Below are positions 7,402-16,094 of a stretch of DNA of 41,158 nucleotides, piece after piece. Position 1 is the first letter of the stretch, and each line of letters opens with the position of its first letter. Position numbers and translations under genes: made by a program. Source of the DNA: Fidelibacterota bacterium MT.SAG.3 (GTDB taxonomy: Bacteria > Fidelibacterota > SORT01); assembly GCA_004402895.1 (NCBI GenBank), contig SORT01000013.1:1-41158 (forward strand), in the 5' to 3' direction. Below the pieces are notes generated by a model. The model was given only the letters and a program-made list of their open reading frames with translations. It was not told the DNA's origin and made no database searches.

Positions 7402-8886
7402 ATGATAAGTCGTAGAAAGTTTTTAGTTTTAGGCAGTGTTTTTGCAATGTGGCCATACGGTTGTACCACGAAGAAACCGAAATCAACAGGGATCATGGTC
7501 AATGATATTCATTCACAGCTGAACGCGACGATCGTAAGCCGTATAGAGAATGTGAATTCGATAGAGTCTATTCGAAATGCCATCAAAATCGCACGGAGTG
7601 AAGGCAAGGCGGTTTGCGTTTCAGGTGGGCGGCACGCAATGGGGGCACAGCAATTTGCCACCGACGCAGTTTTGGTTGATATGACTAAACAAACGCAGGT
7701 ATTGGATTTCGATTCGGAGAACGGCATAATCGAAGTCGGGTCGGGTATCGAGTGGCCGGAATTGGTTGAATACTTGCAAAATGCGCAAGAGGGTCAGTCT
7801 CGGCAATGGGGAATCGTTCAAAAGCAAACCGGAACGGATAGATTGAGCATTGGTGGCGCTCTCGGGGCAAACGCCCACAGCAGAGGCTTGCTCTACAAAC
7901 CGATTATCCAGGATGTGGAATCGTTCCTCCTTATCGATGCCGAAGGTAATGAACTCAAATGCAGCCGGGATGAAAACAGTGAGTTATTCAAGCTGGCGAT
8001 CGGCGGATACGGTTTGTTCGGTGTAATCGCCACCGTGAGACTTCGTCTTGCACGCCGGGTAAAGATTGAGAGAATCGTTGAAGTCATTGACATAAAAGAT
8101 CTGTCGTCCTCTTTTGAGAATCGGATCGCAGATGGGTTTATGTTCGGTGATTTTCAATATTCTACAGATATCAAAAGCGATGATCTGTTCCGGAAAGGAG
8201 TTTTCTCATGTTACAAACCGGTACCCGATTCAACGCCGATAGAAGATAGTCAAAAGAGACTGGCGAAGGGGGATTGGAGCAGGCTTTTGCAATTGGCACA
8301 TGTTGACAGGAATCGGGCGTTTCTTGAGTATTCGAGCTATTATCTAACGACAATAGGTCAGATTTATTGGTCTGACCTGCACCAAATGAGCAGCTATATC
8401 GATGATTATCATGCACTGTTGGATAAACAATTGGAACGCGAGGTAAAAGGCACCGAGATGATAACGGAAATTTATGTTCCCCGGAATAAGCTGGCTGATT
8501 TTGCGGATGACGTTCGCAAGGATTTTAAGGAGCATGATGTGAATCTGATTTACGGGACGATCAGGCTGATCGAGAAAGATGACGAAAGCTTCTTAGCGTG
8601 GGCAAGAGAGTCTTGGGCTTGCGTCATATTCAATTTGCACGTAGATCATACTGAAGCGGGCAAGGAAAAGGCAGCTATCGATTTCCGGAGGCTCATAGAC
8701 AGGGGAATAAAGTATGGAGGAAGCTATTTCCTTACATATCACAAATGGGCGAGCCGCAAACAGGTGGAAACCTGTTATCCACAATTCGTCGAATTTCTCC
8801 GCCTGAAGAAGAAGTACGATCCCCAAGAACGGTTCCAAAGTGATTGGTACCGTCATTACAAAGAGATGTTTGCAGACGTGTTATGA
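7402..8886 (+). CDS. Tat-exported FAD-linked oxidoreductase (lipoprotein)
   Basis: 494-aa enzyme of the FAD_binding_4 (PCMH/VAO) family. The N-terminus has a twin-arginine motif (SRRKFLVLG, R4-R5) and then WPYGC, a plausible lipobox with Cys21, suggesting a cofactor-loaded enzyme exported by Tat and lipid-anchored outside the inner membrane. FAD-binding elements are AVCVSGGRHAMGAQQ, IEVGSGIEW, and LSIGGALGANAHSRG...GYGLFGVI. The C-terminal half is like sugar-lactone/alditol oxidases (ending QERFQSDWYRHY). The substrate is unknown. The ATG has AAGGAG eight bases upstream. It is followed 42 bases later by a second flavoenzyme, probably in the same transcript. Confidence 0.85.
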   Translation: MISRRKFLVLGSVFAMWPYGCTTKKPKSTGIMVNDIHSQLNATIVSRIENVNSIESIRNAIKIARSEGKAVCVSGGRHAMGAQQFATDAVLVDMTKQTQVLDFDSENGIIEVGSGIEWPELVEYLQNAQEGQSRQWGIVQKQTGTDRLSIGGALGANAHSRGLLYKPIIQDVESFLLIDAEGNELKCSRDENSELFKLAIGGYGLFGVIATVRLRLARRVKIERIVEVIDIKDLSSSFENRIADGFMFGDFQYSTDIKSDDLFRKGVFSCYKPVPDSTPIEDSQKRLAKGDWSRLLQLAHVDRNRAFLEYSSYYLTTIGQIYWSDLHQMSSYIDDYHALLDKQLEREVKGTEMITEIYVPRNKLADFADDVRKDFKEHDVNLIYGTIRLIEKDDESFLAWARESWACVIFNLHVDHTEAGKEKAAIDFRRLIDRGIKYGGSYFLTYHKWASRKQVETCYPQFVEFLRLKKKYDPQERFQSDWYRHYKEMFADVL

Positions 8887-8928
8887 TCAAATGCAACTCA
8901 AGAACAGGATAGGTCTCGGTAGCGTGTA

Positions 8929-10050
8929 ATGAGTCAGAATGATAACGATCTGCTTATCATCGGAGCGGGTCCCGCTGGATTGGCAACAGCATATGCTCTT
9001 AAACAACTCGGCATAGAATGCCGTGTGATCGAACGCGGAAAGCAGATTGGTTACGCCTGGACGCAAACTTATGAAAGCCTGACGCTGCACACGGGGAAGC
9101 ATTTTTCCCATCTCCCCGGGATGAAGTTTTCGTCATCGACTCCCCTATTCCCGTCAAAAGGTAATCTATTAGACTATCTGTCCGGCTATGTTGACAGGTT
9201 CAAGTTAAACATTGAAACGGATTGCAACGTAAAACAGGTAACACATGATGATAACGGCTGGAAAGTCGATACATCACGAGATGAGAAGAGAACGAAAATT
9301 CTGGTAATAGCCACGGGAATTATTTCCAATCCGTTCGTTCCTGCTTTTGACGGTCAGGAGAATTTCAGCGGCAGAATTGTACACAGCGCAGCGTATCGGA
9401 AGCCGGAGGGATACAAAGGCAAACGAGTCTTGGTAATCGGTATCGGCAATTCCGCCGCTGAGATAACGGTGGAGCTGGCGCGAAACGGGATAGACGTGAC
9501 CATCGCCGTTCGATCCGGGGCGAATGTGGTGCCGCTAAAACTTTTCGGCATACCGATCCAGTATCATTCCGTTCTTGTACAAAATCTTCCGCGAAGTGTG
9601 CGGGACATGATGGTCAGTGCGATGGAGATGTTAACAAAAGCTCTGAAAGGTTCGCCGGTATTGCCAAAACCTTCCTATTCCGTACTCGATAGACAGCCAG
9701 TGATCGGCTTTAAAATCGTAAGCGAGATACGGGATGGAAGGGTAAAACTGAGAGGCGGGATCAAGGAATTTACTGAGGGTGGCGTGGTCTATGAAGATGG
9801 AGAGAAGGAAGAATTTGATGAGGTGATATTAGCGACAGGTTTTCGGTCGGCGTTGGGCATGTTTGGCGGGAACATATCGCTTGACGAAAGAGGTTTTGCA
9901 CAACGCGACGGCGTGATCAGCGTTGATCATCCGAATCTTTATTTTGTAGGACATAATTACGGCACTATCGGGGGACTGCGCAACATCTATCACGATTCAC
10001 AGTTGACAGCGCGTTTGATCGGTGAAAAGTACGCTACTTTAAAAGCATGA
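8929..10050 (+). CDS. NAD(P)/FAD-dependent monooxygenase-like oxidoreductase (CzcO/FMO type)
   Basis: 373 aa. The N-terminal FAD Rossmann motif is IIGAGPAGLATAYAL (glycines from residue 12), and there is a second NADPH-binding Rossmann motif VLVIGIGNSAAEITVEL near residue 165. The ATG motif (ILVIATGI) and C-terminal VILATGFRS complete the flavin-containing monooxygenase/CzcO-like pattern. Such enzymes oxygenate or oxidise small nucleophiles or lipids in the cytoplasm. No substrate can be named. It follows the Tat FAD oxidase and probably shares its promoter. Confidence 0.85.
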   Translation: MSQNDNDLLIIGAGPAGLATAYALKQLGIECRVIERGKQIGYAWTQTYESLTLHTGKHFSHLPGMKFSSSTPLFPSKGNLLDYLSGYVDRFKLNIETDCNVKQVTHDDNGWKVDTSRDEKRTKILVIATGIISNPFVPAFDGQENFSGRIVHSAAYRKPEGYKGKRVLVIGIGNSAAEITVELARNGIDVTIAVRSGANVVPLKLFGIPIQYHSVLVQNLPRSVRDMMVSAMEMLTKALKGSPVLPKPSYSVLDRQPVIGFKIVSEIRDGRVKLRGGIKEFTEGGVVYEDGEKEEFDEVILATGFRSALGMFGGNISLDERGFAQRDGVISVDHPNLYFVGHNYGTIGGLRNIYHDSQLTARLIGEKYATLKA

Positions 10051-10069
10051 AGTGTCATGCCTCATAACA

Positions 10070-10492
10070 TTAGACTACACGGCTGTAAGTGCCGCATAAA
10101 AAGAGAAACGTTGCGAGAACAGAGTGGAAAAGGATCGGAATAGATTCGCCGAACCATCGCTGTTCAGGATGACGTGTCATCTTGATTATGTAGCGAATGA
10201 CCATGGCGGAAAAATAGATTATGCTGAGAATAATAAGCGCTGTAGAAGTTGTAGGATCAGTTACGAAGAAAAAGCCTGATGCGCGGGTAAAATCATAGAC
10301 GATCATGGTCATGAGCATTATTATGGTGAATTGGGATGGTAGCAGAAGGTAATATGGCATCACACCGGAATACCATTCGCTCATCGGAGGAAGCCAACTG
10401 ACTTGGTATATTGCAACATATATCTGCCCGAGTACCCTGAGAATGAAGAGTAGAAGAAATGTCCAAAGGAGTATCAGATAAATCAGATGCAT
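10070..10492 (-). CDS. conserved four-helix membrane protein, function unknown
   Basis: 140 aa, ATG start, with four hydrophobic segments (near residues 5-27, 50-66, 80-100 and 118-138) and a conserved-looking first loop SWLPPMSEWYSGVMPYYLLLPSQ. I recognise the style of small unnamed inner-membrane proteins found beside flavin oxidoreductases, but no function is assigned. It is on the opposite strand to its neighbours, converging on the monooxygenase gene with a 19-base gap. Confidence 0.7.
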   Translation of the reverse strand: MHLIYLILLWTFLLLFILRVLGQIYVAIYQVSWLPPMSEWYSGVMPYYLLLPSQFTIIMLMTMIVYDFTRASGFFFVTDPTTSTALIILSIIYFSAMVIRYIIKMTRHPEQRWFGESIPILFHSVLATFLFLCGTYSRVV

Positions 10493-10608
10493 AAGCGTGA
10501 ATTAAGAATTTGTTTTGCTGGAATTGGACGGATCATAGAATCATATTATGGCATTGACATGAATATTTCAATCACAATTTCAAAAATCATAATTCGTTAG
10601 GCTCATTA

Positions 10609-11271
10609 GTGATGCAGCTATCAGAACCTATGACAATGATAACCGATTACCTGTTAGGGGGGTGGACATTCTATTTAGCTTTCAAACTCATTCGTAAAGG
10701 CATGAGAGCTAGTCAACGGAGTATCATCCTCTGGGGACTATCGTTCGTTGCGACAGGAATTGCGGCGCTGATAGGGGGAACTTCGCACGGATTCGCGCTC
10801 TATTTCGGGACTGTGACAAAAGCGGTTATCTGGACAGCTACGCTGATTTCAATAGGATTCGCCAGCTTATTTCTTCTTTCGGCGGCGATAATCACAACTT
10901 TTAAGAAGCCGCTGCGGGATTGGCTGATAGCTGCTACCGCTCTGAAATTTGTTCTGTTTGCAATCTGGATAGTTTCACACAGCGAGTTTAAGTATGTGAT
11001 TTACGATTATGTCCCGGCAATGATAGGGGTTCTGATACTCAAGCTATATGGAAAGTATAGCCACGGCGATAAAAGCGCTACCTGGATCATATCGGGTATT
11101 TTAGTTTCATTCGGCGCTGCAGCTGTTCAGCAGAGCGGATTCACGCTGCATGAACACTTTAACCATAATGACCTGTATCACGTTATACAGATGGGAGCAA
11201 TATATATACTCTATAAAGGCGGAATTCTATTATTGGATGCCGGCCGTGATTTTTTACGAGAACAAGAGTGA
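10609..11271 (+). CDS. seven-helix membrane protein with His-rich motif (DUF6962/CREST-like?)
   Basis: 220 aa, about seven transmembrane helices, no signal peptide. Start is GTG at 10609 or the adjacent ATG at 10612. Polar residues inside the membrane stand out: GGTSHGF after helix 2 and HEHFNHNDLYHVIQ before the last helix. A Ser/His in an early helix plus an H-x(3-4)-H in the last one recalls the CREST superfamily of membrane hydrolases (alkaline ceramidases, PAQR receptors), but this is a motif-level impression only. It is divergent from the four-helix protein; the 116-base gap holds both promoters. Confidence 0.7.
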   Translation: MMQLSEPMTMITDYLLGGWTFYLAFKLIRKGMRASQRSIILWGLSFVATGIAALIGGTSHGFALYFGTVTKAVIWTATLISIGFASLFLLSAAIITTFKKPLRDWLIAATALKFVLFAIWIVSHSEFKYVIYDYVPAMIGVLILKLYGKYSHGDKSATWIISGILVSFGAAAVQQSGFTLHEHFNHNDLYHVIQMGAIYILYKGGILLLDAGRDFLREQE

Positions 11272-11456
11272 TAAAGACTCTCCTTATATCTGACGAGGTA
11301 CATTCGGGAGTATTTGGTTTATCTACTTGACATAGGCTAAATAATTATTATATTGCCTCAGTATAAGAAGATTTATGGAAGTTGCTAAATGATGGATTTA
11401 AATTTAGCTAAATATATCAATTGAAGAAATACGTTTTTTACAAAGGAGAGTTAGCT

Positions 11457-13298
11457 ATGCTTAATCGATTTCTTTTTATCGTTCTTTTAATCTCGTTAGT
11501 TACAGTGGGTTGCGAATATAGTTCTCAACCTGAGACCATTATCGATTCTCTGCCTCAGCAAGACGCGATGCTTAGCGCATCGTTGGCAAAGGCAGCGGCA
11601 GGAGGGCGAGTGTTCATCGTTTTTGATGACAAAGCTGATCCTGATCTTGTCGAGAGTCTTGGAGGCAGAGTCGTTTACAGTTATCAAATTGTTCCTGCGG
11701 TCGCGGCGACAGCGCCCGGTGATGTGATCTCTCAATTAGCGGTCCACCCTCGCGTCGTCCGTATCGAGCCTGACGGAAAAGTTCATGCTATCGATGCCGA
11801 ACTTGACAATACCTGGGGAGTAAAGCGAATCGGAGCCGGTATTGTACATGACGGGGGGAATAAAGGGAGTGGTGTGAAGATCGGGATTATCGACAGCGGA
11901 ACAGACTATACCCATCCGGACCTTGACGGTAATTTTGATCCGAATAATTTAGGCAGAGACTTCGTGAATGATGATGATTATCCTATGGACGATAATGGTC
12001 ATGGAACCCATGTCGCCGGCACTATCGCCGCAGAGGACGACGGCGTTGGCGTGGTTGGTGTTGCCCCGGAGGCAAGCCTTTATGCCCTAAAGGTTTTGAA
12101 TAGCAGCGGAAGCGGCAATTGGAGCGACATCATCGCCGCGCTGGATTGGGCTGTTGCTAACGGCATACAAGTCACTAACAACAGTTATGGAAGCAGTAAC
12201 GATCCAGGCTCCACAGTGGAAGCAGCTTTTGAAAATTCAGCGGCGGCAGGAATTCTTCATGTAGCAGCAGCAGGAAATGCCGGCAACCCTCCCGGGAGAG
12301 GAGACAATGTAGGATATCCTGCGGTGTATGGGTCGGTTATTGCAGTGGCTGCTACCAATCAGGATGACAATAGGGCATCCTTCTCCAGCACCGGGTCGGA
12401 AGTAGAGCTTTCTGCGCCGGGCGTGAAAATCAACTCCACCAAGTTAGGGGGTGGATACGTTGAATTTAACGGCACTTCGATGGCATCCCCTCATGTGGCT
12501 GGAACGGCGGCTTTAGTGATTGCTGCCGGTATATCAAATGTCCGTGCGCAGCTGCAAACGACCGCTGACGACTTAGGTGTTACAGGAAGAGATCCACTGT
12601 ATGGATATGGACTTGTAGACGCAGATGAGGCGGCCGGATCGCCGCCACCGCCCTCAAATGATCCTCCTACGGTTTCCATTACCAGCCCGGCTGATGGTTC
12701 CACCTTTGACTCGGGAGCCACGATTAATTTTGCGGGAACGGCTAATGACACGGAAGACGGCGACCTCACGGCAAACCTTGTTTGGACCTCCAGCATCGAT
12801 GGTCAGATTGGCACCGGGGGCAGCTTCTCGACTACAACCCTCAGCGATGGCGACCACACGATCTCTGCAGAGGTAACGGACTCCGGCGGCGAGAAGGCGA
12901 GTGCTTCAATTGGTATTACAGTTGGCGCGCCAGCCGTTAATAACAACGACATTTACGTATGGGCTATCGACTTCTCAGAGAAACACTACGGTCGAGGCGG
13001 TTCCAAAACAGACCTCATGACCATAGTAACGATCCACAGGGATTCGGATGGGGATGGAGTCGCCGAGGATGCCGATGAACCAACGTCGCAGGCGCGAGTG
13101 GAAATGAAGCTAAGCAAGAGTACAGATGAGTCATGGAACTTCGCAGGCGATACGGGAAGTGATGGAAGTGTGACGTTTACGCTGAAATCAGCCCCGAATG
13201 GAACATACACAGCTACCGTGACCAACGTAACGCACGGCACCTACGTCTATAACTTCTCTCTAAACGTGGAGACGAGCGACACACATATAATACAATAA
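11457..13298 (+). CDS. subtilisin-like (S8) serine protease, secreted lipoprotein
   Basis: 613 aa from the ATG at 11457, which has AAAGGAGAG six bases upstream; a TTG at 11421 is not needed. The signal peptide ends in VTVGC (Cys19), indicating a lipoprotein. An I9-like propeptide (RVFIVFDDK...VVRIEPDGKVHA) precedes the catalytic domain. The triad is D146 in IIDSGTDYTHPD, H182 in GHGTHVAGT and S341 in NGTSMASPHVAGT, and the oxyanion Asn is in AAAGNAG. After a PPPPSNDPP linker come an Ig-like domain (TVSITSPADGSTFDSG...ISAEVTDSGGE) and a C-terminal beta domain. No type IX sorting tag is present, unlike the secreted protein at 14403. Probably a degradative surface or secreted protease. Confidence 0.95.
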   Translation: MLNRFLFIVLLISLVTVGCEYSSQPETIIDSLPQQDAMLSASLAKAAAGGRVFIVFDDKADPDLVESLGGRVVYSYQIVPAVAATAPGDVISQLAVHPRVVRIEPDGKVHAIDAELDNTWGVKRIGAGIVHDGGNKGSGVKIGIIDSGTDYTHPDLDGNFDPNNLGRDFVNDDDYPMDDNGHGTHVAGTIAAEDDGVGVVGVAPEASLYALKVLNSSGSGNWSDIIAALDWAVANGIQVTNNSYGSSNDPGSTVEAAFENSAAAGILHVAAAGNAGNPPGRGDNVGYPAVYGSVIAVAATNQDDNRASFSSTGSEVELSAPGVKINSTKLGGGYVEFNGTSMASPHVAGTAALVIAAGISNVRAQLQTTADDLGVTGRDPLYGYGLVDADEAAGSPPPPSNDPPTVSITSPADGSTFDSGATINFAGTANDTEDGDLTANLVWTSSIDGQIGTGGSFSTTTLSDGDHTISAEVTDSGGEKASASIGITVGAPAVNNNDIYVWAIDFSEKHYGRGGSKTDLMTIVTIHRDSDGDGVAEDADEPTSQARVEMKLSKSTDESWNFAGDTGSDGSVTFTLKSAPNGTYTATVTNVTHGTYVYNFSLNVETSDTHIIQ

Positions 13299-13324
13299 TC
13301 GAAAGGAAAATTAATTAATTCTCT

Positions 13325-13350
13325 GGGGCGCTTAGTCAGCGCCCCTTTTT
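13325..13350 (+). terminator. rho-independent terminator after the subtilase
   Basis: GGGGCGCT-TAGTC-AGCGCCCC followed by TTTTT: a perfect 8-bp GC-rich stem with a T tract. Confidence 0.92.
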
Positions 13351-13355
13351 ATAGC

Positions 13356-13532
13356 TTACAGGATGAGAATGCGAGGATATTTCTTCAGGGTTCCCCTTCT
13401 GATGCACCGGATTTAGCGGTGCTGAACGCCGCAGGCGCGGGGATTAATTTTTCACTCGCGGCTGGTAATAGCGGTAAAGACGCAAACAACTATTCTCCGG
13501 AGATATCTTCTTTACGCCCAAAAGTGATGTAA
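13356..13532 (+). pseudogene. subtilase fragment (oxyanion-hole region)
   Basis: The frame reads DAPDLAVLNAAGAGINFS then LAAGNSGKDANNYSPEIS and stops at 13530-13532. This matches the region around the oxyanion Asn of S8 proteases (AVLNAAxxGVxFxLAAGNxGxDANNYSP). No Asp, His or Ser block is present, so this is a remnant of a second, different protease gene. It directly follows the terminator of the intact subtilase. Not expected to make protein. Confidence 0.72.
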
Positions 13533-13595
13533 CTCACAAAGATATAGTTTTTTCTTAATAAATTATTGACAGTAGTATAAATTAAAGGGATAAAT

Positions 13596-14381
13596 ATGCT
13601 AAAAACTGAAGTAACATTACCAATAATAGTCTTTGCTACATTGCTGATGATAGCCGGCTGCGACAACAGTTCCGAACCCACTGAAACTACAGGAACATTC
13701 AATGTATCGATAACTGACGCGCCTGCGGCTTTTGATGCTGTTAACATAACATTCAGCGAAGTTTCTGTAATACCATCAGATGGGCAGCCTATTATAGTAA
13801 GCGATGCGGTTCAGACTATAAATTTGATTGAATGGAGTAATGGGCTTTCTACGCCGTTAGGAAGTATCGAGTTAGAGGCTGGAACTTATAACCAAATTCG
13901 GCTGATAATAGATTCCGCTTCGGTCGTTATAGACGGTGTCAAATCATCAGTACAGGTTCCCAGCGGGGCTCAAACAGGCTTGAAATTGACACATCAGTTT
14001 ACATTGGAAGCAGGCTCTACATATAACTTGATGATCGATTTTGACGCCTCAAGATCGATTGTAAGCACAGGCCCACCGGCAAATCCAAGTTATCTGCTGA
14101 AGCCGACCATACGGTTGGTCGCCGTAGCAACTACAGGCTCTATTTCGGGCACTGTTACAACCTCCGGTGACGTTCCGGTAGCGCTGTCACTAATGGGAAC
14201 TGATACTATTTCAACCGTTTTCGTGGATACATTATCAGGAGAATTTCAATTAGCGTTCCTTGAAGCTGGGTTATATAATGTGGTGGTAGAAGATACAACC
14301 GGCGCCCGTTTTGATACGACAGGCGTTGAAGTGGTAGCTGGAGCAGATGCCGATCTTGGCGCAATAGAATTAATTAAATAA
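13596..14381 (+). CDS. DUF4382 lipoprotein with carboxypeptidase-regulatory-like domain
   Basis: 261 aa. Lipoprotein signal MLKTEV...LLMIAGC, then a DUF4382 domain (TFNVSITDAPAAFDAVNITFSEV...LEAGTYNQIRLIID), ending with LLKPTIRLV. It is followed by a C-terminal carboxypeptidase-regulatory-like beta sandwich (GSISGTVTTSGDVPVAL...GLYNVVVEDT). Cell-envelope protein of unknown role. The ATG has AAGGGA eight bases upstream. It is followed 21 bases later by the sorting-domain protein, probably one transcript. Confidence 0.85.
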   Translation: MLKTEVTLPIIVFATLLMIAGCDNSSEPTETTGTFNVSITDAPAAFDAVNITFSEVSVIPSDGQPIIVSDAVQTINLIEWSNGLSTPLGSIELEAGTYNQIRLIIDSASVVIDGVKSSVQVPSGAQTGLKLTHQFTLEAGSTYNLMIDFDASRSIVSTGPPANPSYLLKPTIRLVAVATTGSISGTVTTSGDVPVALSLMGTDTISTVFVDTLSGEFQLAFLEAGLYNVVVEDTTGARFDTTGVEVVAGADADLGAIELIK

Positions 14382-14402
14382 CAATACAATCATGGAGGTC
14401 GA

Positions 14403-15575
14403 TTGATGAAGCAATTGTTACATAAAGTTTTTTACCTATCCATTCTGTTAAGTTTGATAGGGATCAACGGTTTTACCGGGATGGCTTCTGCGGGTGATTT
14501 GAGTTTGACTATCTCACCGGAGGACACGAGCCTCTTTCTTGGAGACACTGTTCAGTTTAGTGCAGAGGTCACCGACAGTTCCGGCAATCTAATTGACACT
14601 GTTCTAATCTGGGAGGTAGTGAGTGGAAATATCGGAACTGTGGATTCAACTGGATTCTTCGTTGCCACAGAAGTGGGCATGGCTTTTGTAGAAGTTTCGT
14701 TTGGTGATGTAAATACGTCAGCGTCGGTTATTGTTCAGGATACCACGACCGATACGACAGGAATTCAAATAATCCGAATAATTCGTCCCAGACTGGCGTC
14801 CCCTGCACCTCCGGATACTTTAATCATTAATGAGGGCGATTTCTACAAATTGACCGCGTTCATATATCCAATGAATGTGCTGAATGGCGGAATATTGCAT
14901 TTTCAGCTAGGCTCCCTGAAGGAAGACATTACACTTAAAATAGAAATACCTTCCTTTGTTGAACAGGTAGGCGGTGATTCGTTATCATATCCGCCTGACA
15001 TGGTAGCGGCTGTCAGCTTCGACGTATATGTGAACGATACCTTGATCTCACCATATTATTTCGAGGAACCGGTGAAGGTATCCATTCCATTCAAACGCGG
15101 TTTGTTAACACATCTCGGAATATCACCGGAAGATATTGGAGCATTTTTCTATGATGACAGTTTGGGTTATGATACGACAGGTATCACAAACGTAGTTGTG
15201 GACAGCGCCTCAAACAGGATATTCGCGGACATAATCCATTTCACTAATGTTGTGCTAGCTAAAAGTGAAACTGTAACCGGAATTGATGCCGGTAATGATA
15301 GGTTTATTCCTAAAAATATCGAATTGTCTCAAAATTATCCGAATCCGTTTAACCCTGAAACGGTAATAGAATATTCTATACCGGAAGCGAGTAAGGTATC
15401 ATTAGTAGTGTATAACTTGCTCGGCGAAGAAATTGCAAGGTTGGTGGATAGCCATATAGCATCCGGTCAACACAGAGTCACTTGGAATGCCTCAAATGTT
15501 GCCTCTGGTATTTATTTCTATCGGCTGCAGGCGGGAGATCTAACGCAAACAAGGAAGATGCTGCTGCTCAAGTAA
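14403..15575 (+). CDS. secreted Ig-like protein with type IX-style sorting domain
   Basis: 390 aa. A signal peptide (KVFYLSILLSLIGINGF...ASAG) is followed by a BIG2-like Ig fold (LSLTISPEDTSLFLGDTVQFSAEVTDSSGN). A middle domain (from about residue 120) resembles beta-sandwich stalks, with the paired VDSAS/HFTNVVL segment. The C-terminal sorting domain has NYPNPFNPETVIEYSIPEAS, VYNLLGEEIARLVD, SGIYFYRLQAGD and KMLLLK. Such domains direct export across the outer membrane by the type IX system in FCB bacteria. The intact domain is a reference for the broken one at 4034-4225. Confidence 0.92.
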   Translation: MMKQLLHKVFYLSILLSLIGINGFTGMASAGDLSLTISPEDTSLFLGDTVQFSAEVTDSSGNLIDTVLIWEVVSGNIGTVDSTGFFVATEVGMAFVEVSFGDVNTSASVIVQDTTTDTTGIQIIRIIRPRLASPAPPDTLIINEGDFYKLTAFIYPMNVLNGGILHFQLGSLKEDITLKIEIPSFVEQVGGDSLSYPPDMVAAVSFDVYVNDTLISPYYFEEPVKVSIPFKRGLLTHLGISPEDIGAFFYDDSLGYDTTGITNVVVDSASNRIFADIIHFTNVVLAKSETVTGIDAGNDRFIPKNIELSQNYPNPFNPETVIEYSIPEASKVSLVVYNLLGEEIARLVDSHIASGQHRVTWNASNVASGIYFYRLQAGDLTQTRKMLLLK

Positions 15576-15600
15576 AAAAGTTCAAGGCAATGGCTTAGTT

Positions 15601-15634
15601 GGAAAGGCGGCTTGAAAGAGTCGCCTTCCATTTT
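15601..15634 (+). terminator. rho-independent terminator after the sorting-domain protein
   Basis: GGAAAGGCG (15601-15609) pairs with CGCCTTCC (15622-15629) with one bulged A and is followed by ATTTT. Confidence 0.75.
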
Positions 15635-15767
15635 GATTATAAGAAAAGGTTTTATTGCAGCTCTGAATTAGACGGGTAAGAGATATAAATATGTCCTACA
15701 ATAAATCTTTCATTCGAGTATATTGTAATGTCACTCTGACTAAAAAGTAAACAGGACTGAGATAATC

Positions 15768-16070
15768 ATGGTTAAGAGTAAAGCGACATCTGTTGAGGAA
15801 TACATATAACAGGCAGCCGCTTGGATATATCAGTCTGGCATCTCAGAAGAATTATATGGCGCTGTATCTGATGAACGTTTATAGCAATAAAAAGATAGAA
15901 TCGAATTTTAAAGATCGGTACATTGCTTCCGGTAAAAAGCTTGATATGGGAAAATCGTGTGTCGATTTAAAAAGTTGGACGACTTACCGCTTGACCTGAT
16001 CGGCGAAACTATCGCCATGACTTCCGTGGATGAATATATTAGTGTGTATGAGGAGTCGCGGAACAGTTAG
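15768..16070 (+). pseudogene. DUF1801 (YdhG-like) gene, inactivated
   Basis: The ATG at 15768 gives MVKSKATSVEEYI and stops at once. A later frame reads LGYISLASQKNYMALYLMNV and ASGKKLDMGKSCV. After one extra base near 15967 a third frame reads FKKLDDLPLDLIGETIAM then TSVDEYISVYEESRNS to TAG at 16068-16070. Joined, this is the DUF1801 fold (VEEY; F..KNHxxLY; GKKLDMGKSC[IV]RFKKLDDLPLDLI). At least two frameshifts and an internal deletion are present, so no product is expected. The flanking bases to 16094 hold nothing else. Confidence 0.85.
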
Positions 16071-16094
16071 GATATTTTATTAAGTAGTGACTTC

